In this document: one piece after another, positions 48,824 through 62,180 of the stretch | Layout of the letters: each line of letters opens with the position of its first letter | Position numbering within the stretch: the first letter of the stretch is position 1 | Source: Vicia villosa | Lineage: Eukaryota > Streptophyta > Magnoliopsida > Fabales > Fabaceae | Direction of reading: 5' to 3' | DNA length: 64,000 nucleotides | NCBI RefSeq assembly: GCF_029867415.1 | Contig: NW_026705222.1 | Span: 186,001 to 250,000, forward strand | The notes under the pieces: model-generated | What the model was told of the DNA's origin: nothing | The model's database searches: none | The model's input: the letters and a program-made list of their open reading frames with translations, nothing else | Made by a program: the position numbers and the translations under genes

Positions 48824-51366
48824 AACGATGAATTCGTTAAGTGAATGAATTCAATACATTATATTTTAAAACATGTCATGAATGGAATTTCAAACTTCAT
48901 CTTCTTCCTTCAGCAACAACAATGGCGCCAACTTTGAACATCATCAAAAGTTAATCAAATTTAAGAAACTAAGACTCTAAAATGATCAGCACGAAACCAC
49001 AAAATCAACCACATATCATTCAAAAATTAATTCAAATTGAAACTCACGAATTTCTGGAAAATACGTATGAACCCTAAAAATCAATTTTCAAATTAAATTC
49101 TTAGATCAAACAATTAAGCCCTAAAACATTAGGGCTTTTACTCCCTGCATGATTCTAAATAGATTGGTAAGAAGTTTCAATCAAATTAATGCCAAAATAA
49201 GTATGCTTGAGTTTGAGTTTAATACCTCTGAGAATGGAGGTTAAATCCTTGCTTAGAGGTGCTACAAAAGTGCCGCAACAATCTGGAAAGCTTCAGGGAC
49301 CTCCAAGGATGCTGTTTGAATGCTTAGAATGCTTTGATCACCTCTATAATTTCAAACTCGATAGTACCTACACAATGAAAAAGTTATGGCTAGAACTCTT
49401 GGTTCCAGGTGTTACAGAATTGGATTAAGTGTTTGGATAACTTCTATATGTGATATAGAAGGTATCTGAAACAAAAAGCCTGAAAACGCACGAGCCAAAT
49501 GAAAAATCTTAGTTCATGGCTCAAAGGTGTACTTTAATGGAGGTTGAAAAGTGGTTTTGTGTTTGAGGTGTTTGGTAAGTGTTTGGAGATGATGGATAGT
49601 TTCTATAAGGTAGATAGAAAGTGTTTGAAGGCCTGGATTGGTAGGTTTGTGTTTGGTTTGAGTTTTGGCAAGTTAAGACCTTTGTGAAGCTTTAATGGAG
49701 GTGAAAATGGTGATTTTTGGTTAGAGGGGTTTTGGGAGGTTATGGAAGTGTTGGAAAGCTTCTAAATGGTATTTAGAAGTTGTTTGAAACCTTGGTTGAC
49801 ACCCAGAATTAATGGAACTCAAAATCACTAGAAAAATGCAAAGATAGGAAAAATGAGAATTTCAAGTGATAGGTGACTTGGAGAATTCTGGTGTGTTTGA
49901 TCAAGGGAGTGATACCCTATATTTATAGGCACAATTTAGGGTTTGTGGAGGGAACAATCTCAGAAAATTGGGTTCACATGTGATACTTGTACCACATTGC
50001 TTATTCATGAAGTTATGTGAAAATTGGAGTTCCAAGAGCAAGGTACAACTTCAAGCATGCTTCCATGACTTTATTCTGAGTATGGAGAGGTTTCTTGTGA
50101 GGTTTTAAGTGCTTTTGCTTCAGAAGAAACATGTTTAGAGGCTCAATGCAAGAGTGGTTGAATTAAAGCCTCTTTTTCAAAATGGAAGTGTGAACTTTAT
50201 GCTTAAAATGGAATTATTCAATGGTTAAAGGCTTAAGCACTTGGACCATAGCCCTAAAGAGTGTGTAATCTTCTGATTATAGCCTCTTAAACAAGTTAGA
50301 CGGGCTGTACTTTTAAGATTCCTACAGATTTGAACAAATTTGTAAGTTGGTTCTTCATGTTCTTCATCATTCTTCAAGTGTTCATGGAGGCTTCTTTACA
50401 AAATCATATCTCATAGCTCAAGCCATGGATTTTCATGCTATTGATCTCTTTGGAAAGCCCTTGCTACATACTTCAAGTCACTTATTAAAAATTTTCTCAA
50501 ACTCCTTTGGAATCATGATAAAAATGGTCATAAAGTTAGGAAAAATTCAAGTGAAAACATTTAAATTTTTTTAAAGTTTTTTGAACATAATCTTCAAAAT
50601 TTCATATATCTCAAAATAATCATTTTTGATGAAAACTAGAGCAGAGACAAAGTTGTTTGTTTGATTAACATCTACAAATTTCATGTTGGGAGATTTTTGA
50701 GTGTGTAGGCAAAATTTGAAGTTCCCAAAATTAGGTTAAAATCACTTAAAACCCTAATTTTGACTTTTGTTGACATTTTGATTCTTGATGAATTTTCTTG
50801 ATTTCCCTTGGTCAAATTTCTTCAATAGTTATTTGATAATGATTTGAATCCTTAAAAATTCATGGTTGACCATTTTTCTCAAAAGTCAAAGGTTGACTCA
50901 CACAGTTGACTTTTCCAAATGAACTACAGTTTTGTGGATTCCATATGAATCAAGCTATCCTCTTCAAATGAATGATATGAATGGATTATAATATTTATTT
51001 GGATGCCCTTGAATCACGGTTTGAGCCTTGGAGCCATGTCCTAATTAAAAGTCAACCCTCCAGTGGAATTAGGTCAAAACCCTAATTTGGGGCCTCAGTG
51101 GATCTTGAGAGTTGTTGATCTTGAATTGGGATATCCTTGGACTTAGATATTGATGAGAGGACCCTTTGAATCATAGGAGAATTTTGAACTTCCTTGTGGG
51201 CCTCAAAACCCTAATTTGCTCAGCCTCCTCTTGATCAGTCTTCTGTCTTAGGACACAAGTAACAAACAACAATTTTTTTGTATATTTTGGGTTAACAAAT
51301 TATATATGCATGATGATAATGATAATGATCATACTATTTGGAATATGGTGGGATCTCAGTGGTGAA

Positions 51367-54300
51367 TGTAATACGGTGAACTGAGTTTATTTGAAATATA
51401 CGGTAAGCAAGAGTCACCACCGACTTTTATTTTATCCAATAAGAAAGGCTAAAAGAACAGGAAAAACCTTTTAAATAAAAACTGAGTTCGGGGGGTAATT
51501 TATGCAAAGGGAAGGTGTAAGGCACCCTTTTCATCCATGGTTTTCCATGGGCTCTTAATTGCTTTGCTCGTTTCGAAAAGAAATGTAGAAGAAGAAACAA
51601 GGACTTTAGCTCGTAAATGAGCGTAGCCTTGAAAATGTTTAGAAAAAGGGTAAGAAAAAGATTTTTAAACCAGAGCATGTAATTAAGGGCAAATTACCTT
51701 GATATTTGTAAAAAAGTTCTTTTAGCCTTTCAAGGTGAAACGGTCTATCCATGCCATAAGAGGGCAGGAAGCCTTGCATTTGGAGGTTGAAGGGTCGTCG
51801 CAATGTCGTTCGCCATAAGACTGTCCCATGCCATAGAGAGGCAGGTAGTCTAAGGGAAGGACCAGAATAGCCTTTCGTTTAGGCAACCAGAGGATACCTC
51901 AGCCTTTCGTAGGCAACTTCCGAGGGACGAGATCATATTAGTGTATCGAAGGCAGCATCATTAGGGACCTATGATCCTTGCATAATCGAGGCAACATGGC
52001 TGAGGTATCCTCGTATTCGAGGGATATGGCTATTCTGCAAAAAAAACAAGGCAACAAGGCAACAGGAGAGGTACCAAAAAAGTGTGCGTGGGTGCAACAA
52101 TCACGTGATTAATTCAGAAATTTATCTTATAATTAGTGATGCTAATTCAATTCAAGGCTTGCACTCCCTAAGATTACTAACCATGCAAAAATATAAACAA
52201 TATAATTAAAGCAATATGGGGAAGGGGAAAAAGAAACCAGCGGGGGAAAGGGAAAATGAAGCCAGCGGGTTTGACATAAGTAATAATTAAAAGCAGAAAA
52301 AATAAAAGAGATTAGAGTTTAGGGTTACCGACTATTTGTGCTTTGGCGGTTGGCAAACCCTGAAAATTGGAAAAGGGAGAAATAAACAGAAAATAGGGGT
52401 GAGTGCATTATCGATCCATAGACAATTAAGGCTAACCCTAATTAATTTAAATAAAAGAGGTAAAAAGAAAATAAAAATATGGAAAAGACTTAGCTTTTGA
52501 TTTGATCTGATATGGTTGGCAGTCGGGAGTACTCGGGGTTAACCCTGAAAAAATTGGCAGAGCAAAGGCAAACAGAAAAAGAATTGAGTGTAGGCGGAGT
52601 TCATTATATTTAAAGGTAAACCCTAAAATAAAGTAAGTCGGGACTTAGCTTCGTAATAGGCGTGGTGCGTTATCGGGAGAAACCCTGTTGCTAACCCTGA
52701 AAACCTTGAAACAAACACACAAAGAAAATATTTTTTCAGTGTATGACAAATTCTCGCAAACCCTGATTCGGGCACAAATTGACTAAGGTAACGAAATCGA
52801 TTTAATTAATTGTTGGTTTCGCAACCTAATTAATTAAATCGAAGGAAAGAAAATAAATATAATCGGAAAAAGCATTTTTTATGATTTTATGAATTAAAAT
52901 AAAATAAATATGAATTATTAAAGATATAAACTAATTAAAATAAATAAAATATATTAAGAAAAAAATAATTTAGATAATATAAAAGAAAATAGATAAATAA
53001 GTATATTATAAAAAGATAAATATAATAACTATTATTAATATAAATAATATATAAATATTATGATTATAAAAAGATTTTTAGAAGAAAACTAATTTTTATA
53101 TAAAAAAAAACAAATGAAAACAAATATATATAAATAAATATAAATAGAAAGAGAATTACGTAATTAAAAGTAAAAAACAATTTAAAAACTTATCCAGTTG
53201 ATCCTGCGTGGCAAGGCGCTGAGGGAGTATGATGCACCTGCGAGCTTAGGTCCATTGGATGAAGCGCTGGCTAGATCTGATGGCTGATGGAAGGGAGAGC
53301 ATCGTACGCGCGTGTGGGGAGTACACTGAATCAAAGAAAAAACAAAAACAGATGCGCGCACTTTTCTGTTTGAAACCAACCAATGGAGTGCTGCCACGAC
53401 ATCATCTTCTTCGCTGAAAAACCCTGAAACGCGTAGCTACAAATTTTCTACGAATTGGTTTCGTAGCGAACCAACCTGCAAAACAAAAATCTCGTATACA
53501 CAATATAAATTTGGCGCGACCTCATGGACGTGATCGTCCAGGTCTCACGAGCTCAGTGGTGCTCATTATTAGTCCCAATTTTACCTAATACGGAAAGCCC
53601 CAATTCCAAGCTTTAAGAACCCTACAATGGTGTTAGGTTCAGATCAACACGTAAATGCGATTCAGTTTCCAGAATCCATCAGAACATCATACTAAACACA
53701 CATATGTAATTAAAACTCATGAATGATGCGTATATTTGTTGGATCGAGTTTAAGAAACATTGAACAAACCGTGAGTCTTGGGGGTCGATTCTGGACTCTA
53801 CGAATGATGGTGATGATCTGAATAGCTTTAGAAATCTTCACTAAACGTGTAGGGACCTTTGAATCTCTCTGAAACTTCTCCTAATTCCAAAATCGTATTT
53901 GAAATTTCCTTCAATCTTGCACCCGGGTTTGTGAATCTTGAGGGCAGAATTCTTGAACCCTTGTCATATGTATTGCTTGGATACTTATAGAAGGTGAATT
54001 AGGTTAAGAAAATTTGGAAAAATCTTCTTTGAATCAATCATTTGAAATTTGATTTCAATATGATTTTCAATGTTTCTAAATTTAGTCAATTTCAATCTTT
54101 TTCCAACCAATCTTTCTTTACACGAATTTTGAATCAATTATGGAGTAATTTGAGGATTGAAATTGATTAGAATAAAAAAAAATCAAATCCTTTCAATATT
54201 TTCCATATTATTTGATTTTATATTACTTTTTAATGAATTAAATTCAATAAAAATTAAATATTAAATCCATAATTCGTGGCTTTGTGCTTGGACCTTTTTG

Positions 54301-55175
54301 ATGACTTGGGGGACAAGTTTGGATCACAAAAGCTTGGGCCCATTTGTAAAAATATTTAAGTTCTTTCACATTTTTCCCTCCAAAATAGTCCAACTTTGAC
54401 AAGGCCTATCTCTGTCAATTTTTGAGGTACGGAAAAGTTCTAGGACTTTTTAGAAACCTTGAAGAGTCCTCTAACCAATGTTTTTGGTCCCATGTCAAAA
54501 TAATTTTCCATGTTCCTTGTGTGCTCTTTTGAAAAAGATGACTTTTGGTTGACTTTTGAAAAGGACCTATAATATTTAACTCCATATCTCTCAAATGAAG
54601 CATTTTTAGACATGGCTTGTGAGAGACAAATTTGTAGAGAATCCAATTTCATTCAAAATGAGCTTTGGATGGAAAATTTCTGATGTTCCATGTGGGAGTT
54701 ATGGATGGTCAAAGTTTAGTTGACTTTCTCCTATGAAAACCCTAATTTAGAAACTTTTGAAATTGTTGATTTCTGATCTTTCCTTGATGAACCATGATCA
54801 ATCCTTGATAAAATGGTGAATGATACTTCATAATAAGGATGTTGACAAAAAAATCAGGAGTTTTGACTATACTTTGACCACAATTGATTTTTTAGTCAAA
54901 TCAGTCGACTGTTGACCATTTGAACTTTTGACTGAATAATCTTATGAATCAGAGCTTGCAATTTGGCATGAGGGTAATTTGAATCATATGAGAGATCATG
55001 GAATCCACTTGGGATATCATAAGTTCAAATTCCTTGATTAAATCAGAAACCCTAATTTAGAGACTGTTGTTTAGGAGAGAGACTGCATGCTTCCTTCTTG
55101 TGTATCTTTGAGCATTTGAAAGTCAGATGGACTGAAATATGAATAAATATATTGGGCAAATTTTGGGGTATGACA
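51367..55175 (-). mobile_element. Nested solo LTR, Ogre/Tat-like family, TSD GTGAA
   Basis: Plus-strand ends TGTAATACGGTGAACTGAG and TTTGGGGTATGACA, with GTGAA at 51362-51366 and 55176-55180. Length is 3809 bp, close to the 3908-bp solo LTR at 2773 (the same family in opposite orientation). It sits 16 bp from the end of the outer LTR, not counting the second GTGAA copy. It is more diverged from the 32761 element's LTRs, so it is likely older. Confidence 0.9.
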
Positions 55176-55201
55176 GTGAAAATTTGGGGTACAACACATG
55201 T

Positions 55202-55470
55202 GTAAGAGCATCTACAATTGCATACTCGAAAGGCCCTTTGCGGTGAACCTAGATGTTGTAGCTTCCCCGATTCACCTTAAGTTGAAATTCCATAATCTTC
55301 TCGGTGAATAAGTTACAGTCAACACTGTCCTCATGGGAGCCCAGAGAAGTTACTAGACATTACAACAAGATCAAATGGAAGGAGAAATCAAGGCCATGGA
55401 AATCAACGTAGTCTCCCTCATTGGCCAAATAAGGAGCATAAACATTCAACCTCCCACAGGTAGAACAGGT
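55202..55470 (+). pseudogene. Gypsy polyprotein, continuation after the solo LTR
   Basis: The frame KSIYNCILERPFAVNLDVVA then SPIHLKLKFHNLLGE continues the protease region; a stop, then VTVNTVLMGAQRSY and LQQDQMEGEIKAMEINVVSL. The RT, RNase H and integrase that should follow are missing, so a deletion between here and about 55900 removed them. Confidence 0.75.
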
Positions 55471-56480
55471 CACACTTGCCGAATAAGTAAGAGTGGATGA
55501 GTAAAAGAACTATGAAGGGCGAGGCAAATAAGAGGTGACACATCCACCTAGTCGTGTTTACAATCTCATGATGATATTTTTTCTTTGTATAATTAATACC
55601 TCACCATAATGTTATACGATATATCCATTTTAATGAAAAAAAACATCCTTATAAAATATCTCTTTTTGTGAGCGTTAAAGGTAAAAATGGGTTTGGGGAA
55701 TGACCGAAGAGATTGAGGGGCTAAAAAAATACTCAGGGTTTATGTCATAAATTCCCCACATGTATGGCCAAAGTAATCCAAACCCCACAGTACAAATCAC
55801 ACTCACAAAGAAAGTTAAAAAACCACTAAATTGTCTATAATTGACCCACCCCTCATGGTAGTTAGCCACATCAGAGGCTGTAGTGAATTTGCCACATATC
55901 CACCTCAGACCAGGTTTTCACTTGGGTGGGGGAAGTAATACCAAACTTTGACCGACACGGCCCCAGAGACGTCTAACAAAACTCCGAGTGAAAACCTCAC
56001 AAGTTAAAGCAATGCCCGAAGCAATTAACTTGAAATCTAACACATACACCTAAAACAGGTAACAACAATTTCTTAATTTCAAATTCATATACTCACGTTT
56101 TCAAATATATGGTAGTGTATTTACAACATCACCAGAGAAGAAAAGTGGAGAAATGTGTGTCTAATCTCAAAGCTAAACGACCTTCCCATTTCTAATTATC
56201 TGGTACGGTTGTACTTGCTCCCTCAAAATATGCAAAGGAAAGTGGAACTGATCTACATGCGAGATAGGCGTGGGTCACCTCATCCTTTTTTTGGGCTAAA
56301 GAAACACCTTCGATTCAAGAAACTCAAAAACATTATAAAAAAAACTTAGAAACACCTATTGGACCAGCGAACCGAAAAAGATAAAAATGCACAAAGCATG
56401 ACCGATCCCGATTAGAGAAACAAAATCCTTTTGCAATTCTTGGAGACACATATCACGTTGAAGCGTCAAGTTAAATACAC
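55471..56480. other. Degenerate Tat-element spacer
   Basis: No gene can be read. 55900-55920 (CAGGTTTTCACTTGGGTGGGG) may be part of the element's untranslated 3' region. A few chance frames only. Confidence 0.4.
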
Positions 56481-56484
56481 TGTC

Positions 56485-58287
56485 CTACAATATTTGTCTC
56501 TCCATGTGATATCGATAAGCTAGAAAAGCATTCAAACGAACGACACCTGCAATAGGTAAAACAATAGAAGTCCGTAAGGTACAATACACCAGGATGAATA
56601 ATTCTTCCTCGAAAACTGTGTCCATTAGATTAGCTAGATAAGAACAATCATCTTCAAAAGCTGACACCTTATACTCTTTTGGAGTACGAGGTCCCGACTA
56701 AGCCAAAAGACAGGGACCTATGACACCTCTCGAGCCACGCCAAGAACTTTGATGTCAAAAGAATTCCCCGAGACATCTCCTTCTCACAATTTAAGGGAAC
56801 CCGTCTAAGAAGACTTGGAAGACCTCCTTGTAGCCCCGCTAGGGCACAGGCACTGGCTGATACCAGAGCATACGAAGGGATAACATCCACTGTCACAATC
56901 TAAATTCCCCTATTCATTTGTTGAATTATCTTCTCATACTTCCTAGAGTTTGCATATGTTATTTATTAAAATTTCAAGAAATGCAGGTAAAAATAAATGA
57001 CAATGGGAGACAAAGGCGTTAGGAACTCGCCAAAGACAACCTTCCTTTCCTCCTTGGTGCCGACGTCCATCAACGAACAGGTTTCAATGAGTCAGTTCTA
57101 TAATTTCTTTGAGATTTCATCCTGGAGAACAATACCCTTGGCGTAACACAACTCTTTGACGAATGAGCTCATATGTTTCTTAAGGCAAAGTTCCTATCAA
57201 GACAAGCCACTTTCCTTGTAGATGTACAATCCATTCCTAGTAAAAAATTCCTTGATTTCAAAACTTGTGAAATAAACCTGTAGGCCAATTCTCCTTCCCA
57301 ATTTCTATGGTGCATACTGTCGCATGAGCCTTTTCGCTAAGAGGGGTAAAAAATAACTGATCTTCTAAATGCTTCATGCCATTGGAAAGTAGTTTGAAAT
57401 GACGTCTAACTTGCGCCAAAGTGATTAAGCTGTAACCTTTTGCATGCTTTGCTGAGTAACATTGTACTCTGAAAAAATGGAAGAAAAGGGATAAATAGGG
57501 TCTTCCTCCTAGATATTCACACAATTATTAGAAGACTCTGATGTAAGCCCAACTTACAGGATAAAGATGCGAGGGAGCAATCATCACATGATTCAAAATG
57601 TCTATTTTGAAACCATTGAAGGGAAAACGAAAACCCAAAAGTGACAAAGTGCACTCATAAGAAGGAATAGCGTACCCTCAGTACTCACTACAAATCCTTT
57701 CACCTTCCTCGGGGACCAGTACACCTCAATCTAAAGAAAGATCCATGTCGAGGAAGGACCTCTTGAGACAACCTTCACGAGCAAATATAGAAGTAGTAGT
57801 TGAAATGGCAAGATAAACTAAAGATACATAAGCATCTTCCTTTAACTTTTGACTCATGATGGATACTACTTCCTTCAACTAAAGAAAATAGTGTGTTGTG
57901 GAAATACAGATGACGGAAAGGACAAGAGTAACACTTCCAGAGACTGTATAATTGACTTTACAAATATCGTGTAATGGCTTAACAAGAGAAGGATTATAAG
58001 CATTATCAACAACCTAGAGCCCCACAGGAAAATACTCAATTACTTCAATTTCCAAAGGCCATTATGATATAGCCTATGAAAATACATCTAAAGCATGAGG
58101 CACATTTAAGGTGCAAGCTCCTAATGGCATTAATGTCACTTCTTGATCTTTCACTCAAACCAGTTTTCGGCTGGGAAAAAAAGACAAATGCAACAAGCCC
58201 CCATACTACAAAACAGAGACAAGGTCTTGGGGGAAACTGTTCTAAAGGAGACCTTGCAACCTTGGCCCTGAGAAGACAACAACCCAC
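56485..58287 (-). pseudogene. Transposase_28-like gene antisense to remnant B
   Basis: The best block (57524-57258) reads MCEYLGGRPYLSLFFHFFRV, QCYSAKHAKGY, LAQVRRHFKLLSNGMKHLED, QLFFTPLSEKAHATVC. This parallels the block at 32549-32760 (CEYLGIGATGSLFFRCFKIQ, RLFKMFMDSIRDFKDIYYLV), so both belong to the same family. Other pieces lie in changing frames (56896-56669, 58287-58045). It lies downstream of the gag/protease and on the opposite strand, the arrangement I recall for antisense extra ORFs of Tat elements. Many breaks; dead. Confidence 0.55.
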
Positions 58288-58489
58288 AAGGTCACTCCTA
58301 GAATGGGAGTATTATCATGGATTGGAACACAAGAGAGCTGAACCAAGAGTCCATCCAACGACTCCCTGCATTCTATACCTGAAGATCCGTAAAAATTTTA
58401 GAACCACTCTAGTATATAGAGAGGAAGTGGGTCATTTTTCAAGTATAATTCAAATTCAAATTCAAGCTTAATTCACTCATCTTACTCTC

Positions 58490-58580
58490 ATACTGACGTA
58501 CGTGTTGGAGCGCTATCCTTATAGGTCAACCCCATTTTCACTATATTAGAAGCTCAAGTCCAACACTGCGATCCGCAACA
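58490..58580 (+). repeat. Probable 3' LTR end of remnant B
   Basis: GTTGGAGCGCTATCCTTATA then GGTCAACCCC, ending near CCGCAACA, matches the reverse of the module at 30570-30615. It is read as the 3' end of the LTR of the Tat-type element. The 5' border of the LTR is not resolved. Confidence 0.45.
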
Positions 58581-59724
58581 TTAATTTTTTGATCAATTCT
58601 AATTTTTTCACTGAACATAATCCTATGTAATTCTAATGATGAATTATATATTTTTTGAGTATCAATTGATGTAGAAGCATATAGTGGTAACCTATTCCAG
58701 AAAAATATGAATATACTACTATTCTATTCCAAAAGAAATATATGAATGTGGGAGTTGAGATTTAACTGAAATCCCATATTGCCAAACTATCACATGCACA
58801 TGGCTTAACAAGAAGGAATATGCAAATTATGTTATACAATATATATAGATATTGCTTTATTCACTAGTGCAGAAATGACAATAGAACTTTTAATATTATA
58901 TCTAATTTATTAAAAAGAGGTGTAAGACTTACATACAATGTTAATTTTTAAAATATTAATTGATGTCGGTGAGTTTAAACATCTATTTTTCAAAAAATGA
59001 GGTGTAAGTGTGTCCTTAAGAGACGGTGGCAAATCTGTAATTATTAAATTATACCTAATTTTATAAAAATTCGTTTTTATTTTTATTTTTCTCTCAAAGT
59101 CTCGTGAAACCCTCTCAGCCTCTCAATCCTCGTCAAACTAGGGTTTAATTTTTTTCTCACATTCACTATATCCAATAAGACTTTGTTTTTCGATTCACGA
59201 TCTTCAATCAAACTTTTTGCGATTCATGACCTCCATTTATGATTTCACAGTCCCTGTTCAAAAGCTTCAGGCACTATTTCTCCACTCACGTATGGCCGCA
59301 AACCCTTTCCTAACCTACTTTGTTTTTCTCTGCTTACGACCACAAATCGCTTCACGATCTCCGTCATTCTTCTTTGATCACAACCTCATTTATTCATCTC
59401 TATTCGCAACATCTCCTTGTACGACCCTAAAACCTCGCAACTTTCTCCATTCGCCACTCCTTCCCCATCGATGACACAATCTCTAGTCTATTTTGTACTC
59501 ATTATTCGCTCATCACTCCTCCGACAACGACGCCATTCTTTTTCTGTATGTGGCCATGTCTCCAAAGAGGCAACCCTTCTATCTGAATATAGGTAGGTAA
59601 CACTGTAAAAATAATAAATTGGGATAAATTAAGTTCTTTTAGGTTTCTTATCTTGATTGGTCAGTTTGAAATCAAATTGATTTGATTGTAATATTTTATT
59701 TAATCTCTTGATTTTGATTTTCAG

Positions 59725-59860
59725 AAACAAGTGTCAAACAAGCCAACTCAAAGGGATTGGACATGCAGTATTTACTATCTGGAAATACAAATGGAGTTAC
59801 TATCCTGCAAGAACAGTCCCTTGTTAATGAAAGGGACATCGTGTTTAATAGGCATGCTTG
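59725..59860 (+). pseudogene. Possible captured exon inside the CACTA element
   Basis: After a good acceptor (TTTTGATTTTCAG) an open frame reads ETSVKQANSKGLDMQYLLSG, NTNGVTILQEQSLVNERDIV, ending near GCTTG|TAAGTTT with a weak GT option. The upstream DNA (59100-59500) looks like a 5' leader with an ACTAGGGTTTAA string. I do not recognise the source gene. Confidence 0.35.
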
Positions 59861-61489
59861 TAAGTTTATGGCTATTATTATTTAATTTTTATTAGGTATT
59901 TTAATTTGTGTATGTTCATAATGAAGCCAAGCCAAGTATCACAAATACCTCAACCACAGATGAATGGAATTATGGTTTCTCAAATTGAGGCAATGTTTGC
60001 ATATATTTGTTCAAATGTTATCATTTGTGTATGGGTGTATAACTCCATTAACGATCTTTTTTGTTTTGTTTGTATTTTTATACTCTACATTGATTGAAAT
60101 TTGTTCCATCATTGTATGTGATTGTCAATTATCTTGTCTTAATTTTTGCTTTGTTGGTTGGTTTTAAATCGATGGAATCCTGATAGATGGAAAATCTCTT
60201 TGGAGATAATGGTCAAATAACTCTTGTAATGGGGAAGGAAACATGGTTACTTACCTAATGTACATGTAATTGATGATTTTGAGGATTTTAAAACAAAGAT
60301 TAAATAGAAAATTTAAGATTAGAAACTAACTCGTGTGCACTTACATACTCACCCTTAAATAGCTCACTAACTTATCAAAGTAAGTCTACTTATATATGTA
60401 TGACATTTAACTCTATTGTTCAAAATTTTATTATAGAGTTTTTATAAGTGATTAACATTTAAGTTATTTTGATAATAGTCATGTGTAGTGCTTTGAATTT
60501 TAAGACCAAGACATTATGTGTTCTGTTTTTATGCATAATTTTGCAGGTTTTGGTATTGGTCTTCTTCATTATATTTATGTTGACAGTGATCAAATTGATT
60601 TCCTATAGATATAGTCTTTTTTACCTTAAAAATTGAAATGACCAAGTTGTTTGACAATGTACTGATGAGTTGCAATCTTAGATGAACATGTCATGAATAA
60701 CTTGGAAATATTACCAATTTAAGATCATTGTAAATAATGTTACTATTATAAATTTTTTCTGGTTGATGATACGGTAGGAAATTTCCTTGTAATATTCATA
60801 TGCTTTTATTACCAATTATAATAGATTCAATTGGTACTCATATTTTAGTGACAACATGAAAAATAAGCTTGCTATAGAGTATTATTATGAGTATTGCCTC
60901 AATTTGTTTGTTTCTTTTTGAAAACTAAGTTTTCATTCCTATATTGAGCATTAGTATTTCTTTTTCAAGGATCCCTATTTTATAAATAAAAAAATTGAGT
61001 TTTTAATACTAATAATTGGTTATGTTATTGCAGGACAAAAATAGAGATTTCATGCCCAAGAACTTTTGTGTGAGGTTACATGCTTTGTTTGGGGCTGCAT
61101 TGACTTTTGGTTAAGTGCATCGGGTAGTTAATAGTAGGCTACTACTGTGTACAATATTTTGATAAAAGAAAATTATATGAATAAGGAATGTGTCGAAGAG
61201 GATCAAGGATGCAACTATATTTAGTGCAATAGCTATATGTATGAAATTAATTTTCTATGACAAACTTTAGCTTGTTGGCTAGTAATATGTAAAGATGTAT
61301 GTGTGGTAATGTTTGTTTTTTAATTTCGTACAACTCTAATATATTTTGTTTTTATATAGTAAAATTTGGTATCTAAACTCTGAATTTATATGTACTACAT
61401 TCAGTGATAATTAATATTAAAATTAGAATTTTGGAAGAAGGAACAGCATAATCAATTAAAAAAAAAGTAAAATAAAAATGTAACACCAG

Positions 61490-61764
61490 TTACTTACTAA
61501 AAATTGGTGTTAAATTCTCACATTTAACACCTGTTTCTTCATAAATTAGGTGCCGATAGTCAGGCTTTAACACCCATTTTTGTCAAATGTTACGTGTTCA
61601 TATACATTGACACCTATTTAAAGTCGGTGTCAAATGCATTTGTTATACCAGTTTTAAAACAGGTGTCAAATGTCTAACTTACAATACTGGTAGCAATAAC
61701 ACCGGTAAAAAATAGGTGTCAAATGTTTAAAAAACTGGTGTTAAATCTCTCATTTGCACTAGTG
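61490..61764. repeat. Subterminal repeats of the CACTA element
   Basis: Short repeats of GGTGTCAAATG / TTAACACC in both directions, about one every 25-30 bp. Confidence 0.85.
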
Positions 61765-61767
61765 ATT

Positions 61768-62037
61768 ATATATTTTTTTAATGTATTTAATCATATCTTA
61801 ACCGCATCTTAAATAATGTACTAGTATGTTAATATGTTCATGAAGTTTACTGTGTAGGTAGCTATAATCATATCAGTACTCTACCAATAAACCATCCCCA
61901 AATATGGTAAATTGTTGAAACTAAACCAATTAATCTTTCAATCATGAAAAGACCTATTAGTCGTCTAAAGAATAATGAAAACAAGTCAAATGATGCGAAA
62001 AGAATAATGCTAACTAAGTATAATGCATTATTTGTTA
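61768..62037. other. AT-rich intergenic
   Basis: No gene or element seen. Confidence 0.5.
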
Positions 62038-62180
62038 CTATTCTGACCTAATTTATAAGTAAAGATTCTTTTTTTTAAAATTTATTAAATAATGAATGTA
62101 TCTAGTCTATATAAACGACCAAATACATTCATTATTTAATGATCATAAAAAAAAAATTTACTTTATAAGACCGAAAGGAG
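62038..62180. mobile_element. Stowaway-like MITE, TSD TA
   Basis: The right end reads, reversed, CTCCTTTCGGTCTTATAAAG. The left end CTATTCTGACCTAATTTATAAG is an imperfect inverted match. TA flanks both sides. An internal palindrome AATGAATGTAT / ATACATTCATT supports the hairpin. It is 143 bp long, like the MITE at 23942. Confidence 0.7.

Larger units (their letters stand above)
47040..55196 (-). mobile_element. Solo LTR of a second Ogre/Tat-like family, TSD CATGT, with a nested solo LTR
   Basis: Plus-strand ends TGTAGGGGTAAAATTGG and TTTGGGGTACAACA, with CATGT at 47035-47039 and 55197-55201. Without the nested 3.8-kb insert and its duplication it is 4343 bp. It shares block order with the other LTR family (an AGAGTCACCACC block, a GGGAGGTTTTAAGCACCC block, CATCCATG), so the families are related. 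No interior is present: solo LTR. Removing it joins LDSQFLIVMC to KSIYNCILERPF, the expected protease end. Confidence 0.88.
58862..61764. mobile_element. Non-autonomous CACTA transposon, TSD ATT
   Basis: The ends are CACTAGTGCAGAAATGACA and, inverted, CACTAGTGCAAATGAGAGA; ATT stands at 58859-58861 and 61765-61767. Length is 2903 bp. The right subterminal region (61490-61760) has about ten copies of (A)GGTGTCAAATG or its reverse, the type of transposase-binding array known from En/Spm; a few occur at the left. No transposase is encoded. The interior includes a possible captured exon (59725-59860). Confidence 0.9.

Noticed and set aside
59217..59474. 85-codon open frame in the CACTA element
   Set aside because: Serine/leucine-rich reading of a CT-rich leader-like stretch; nothing supports translation.
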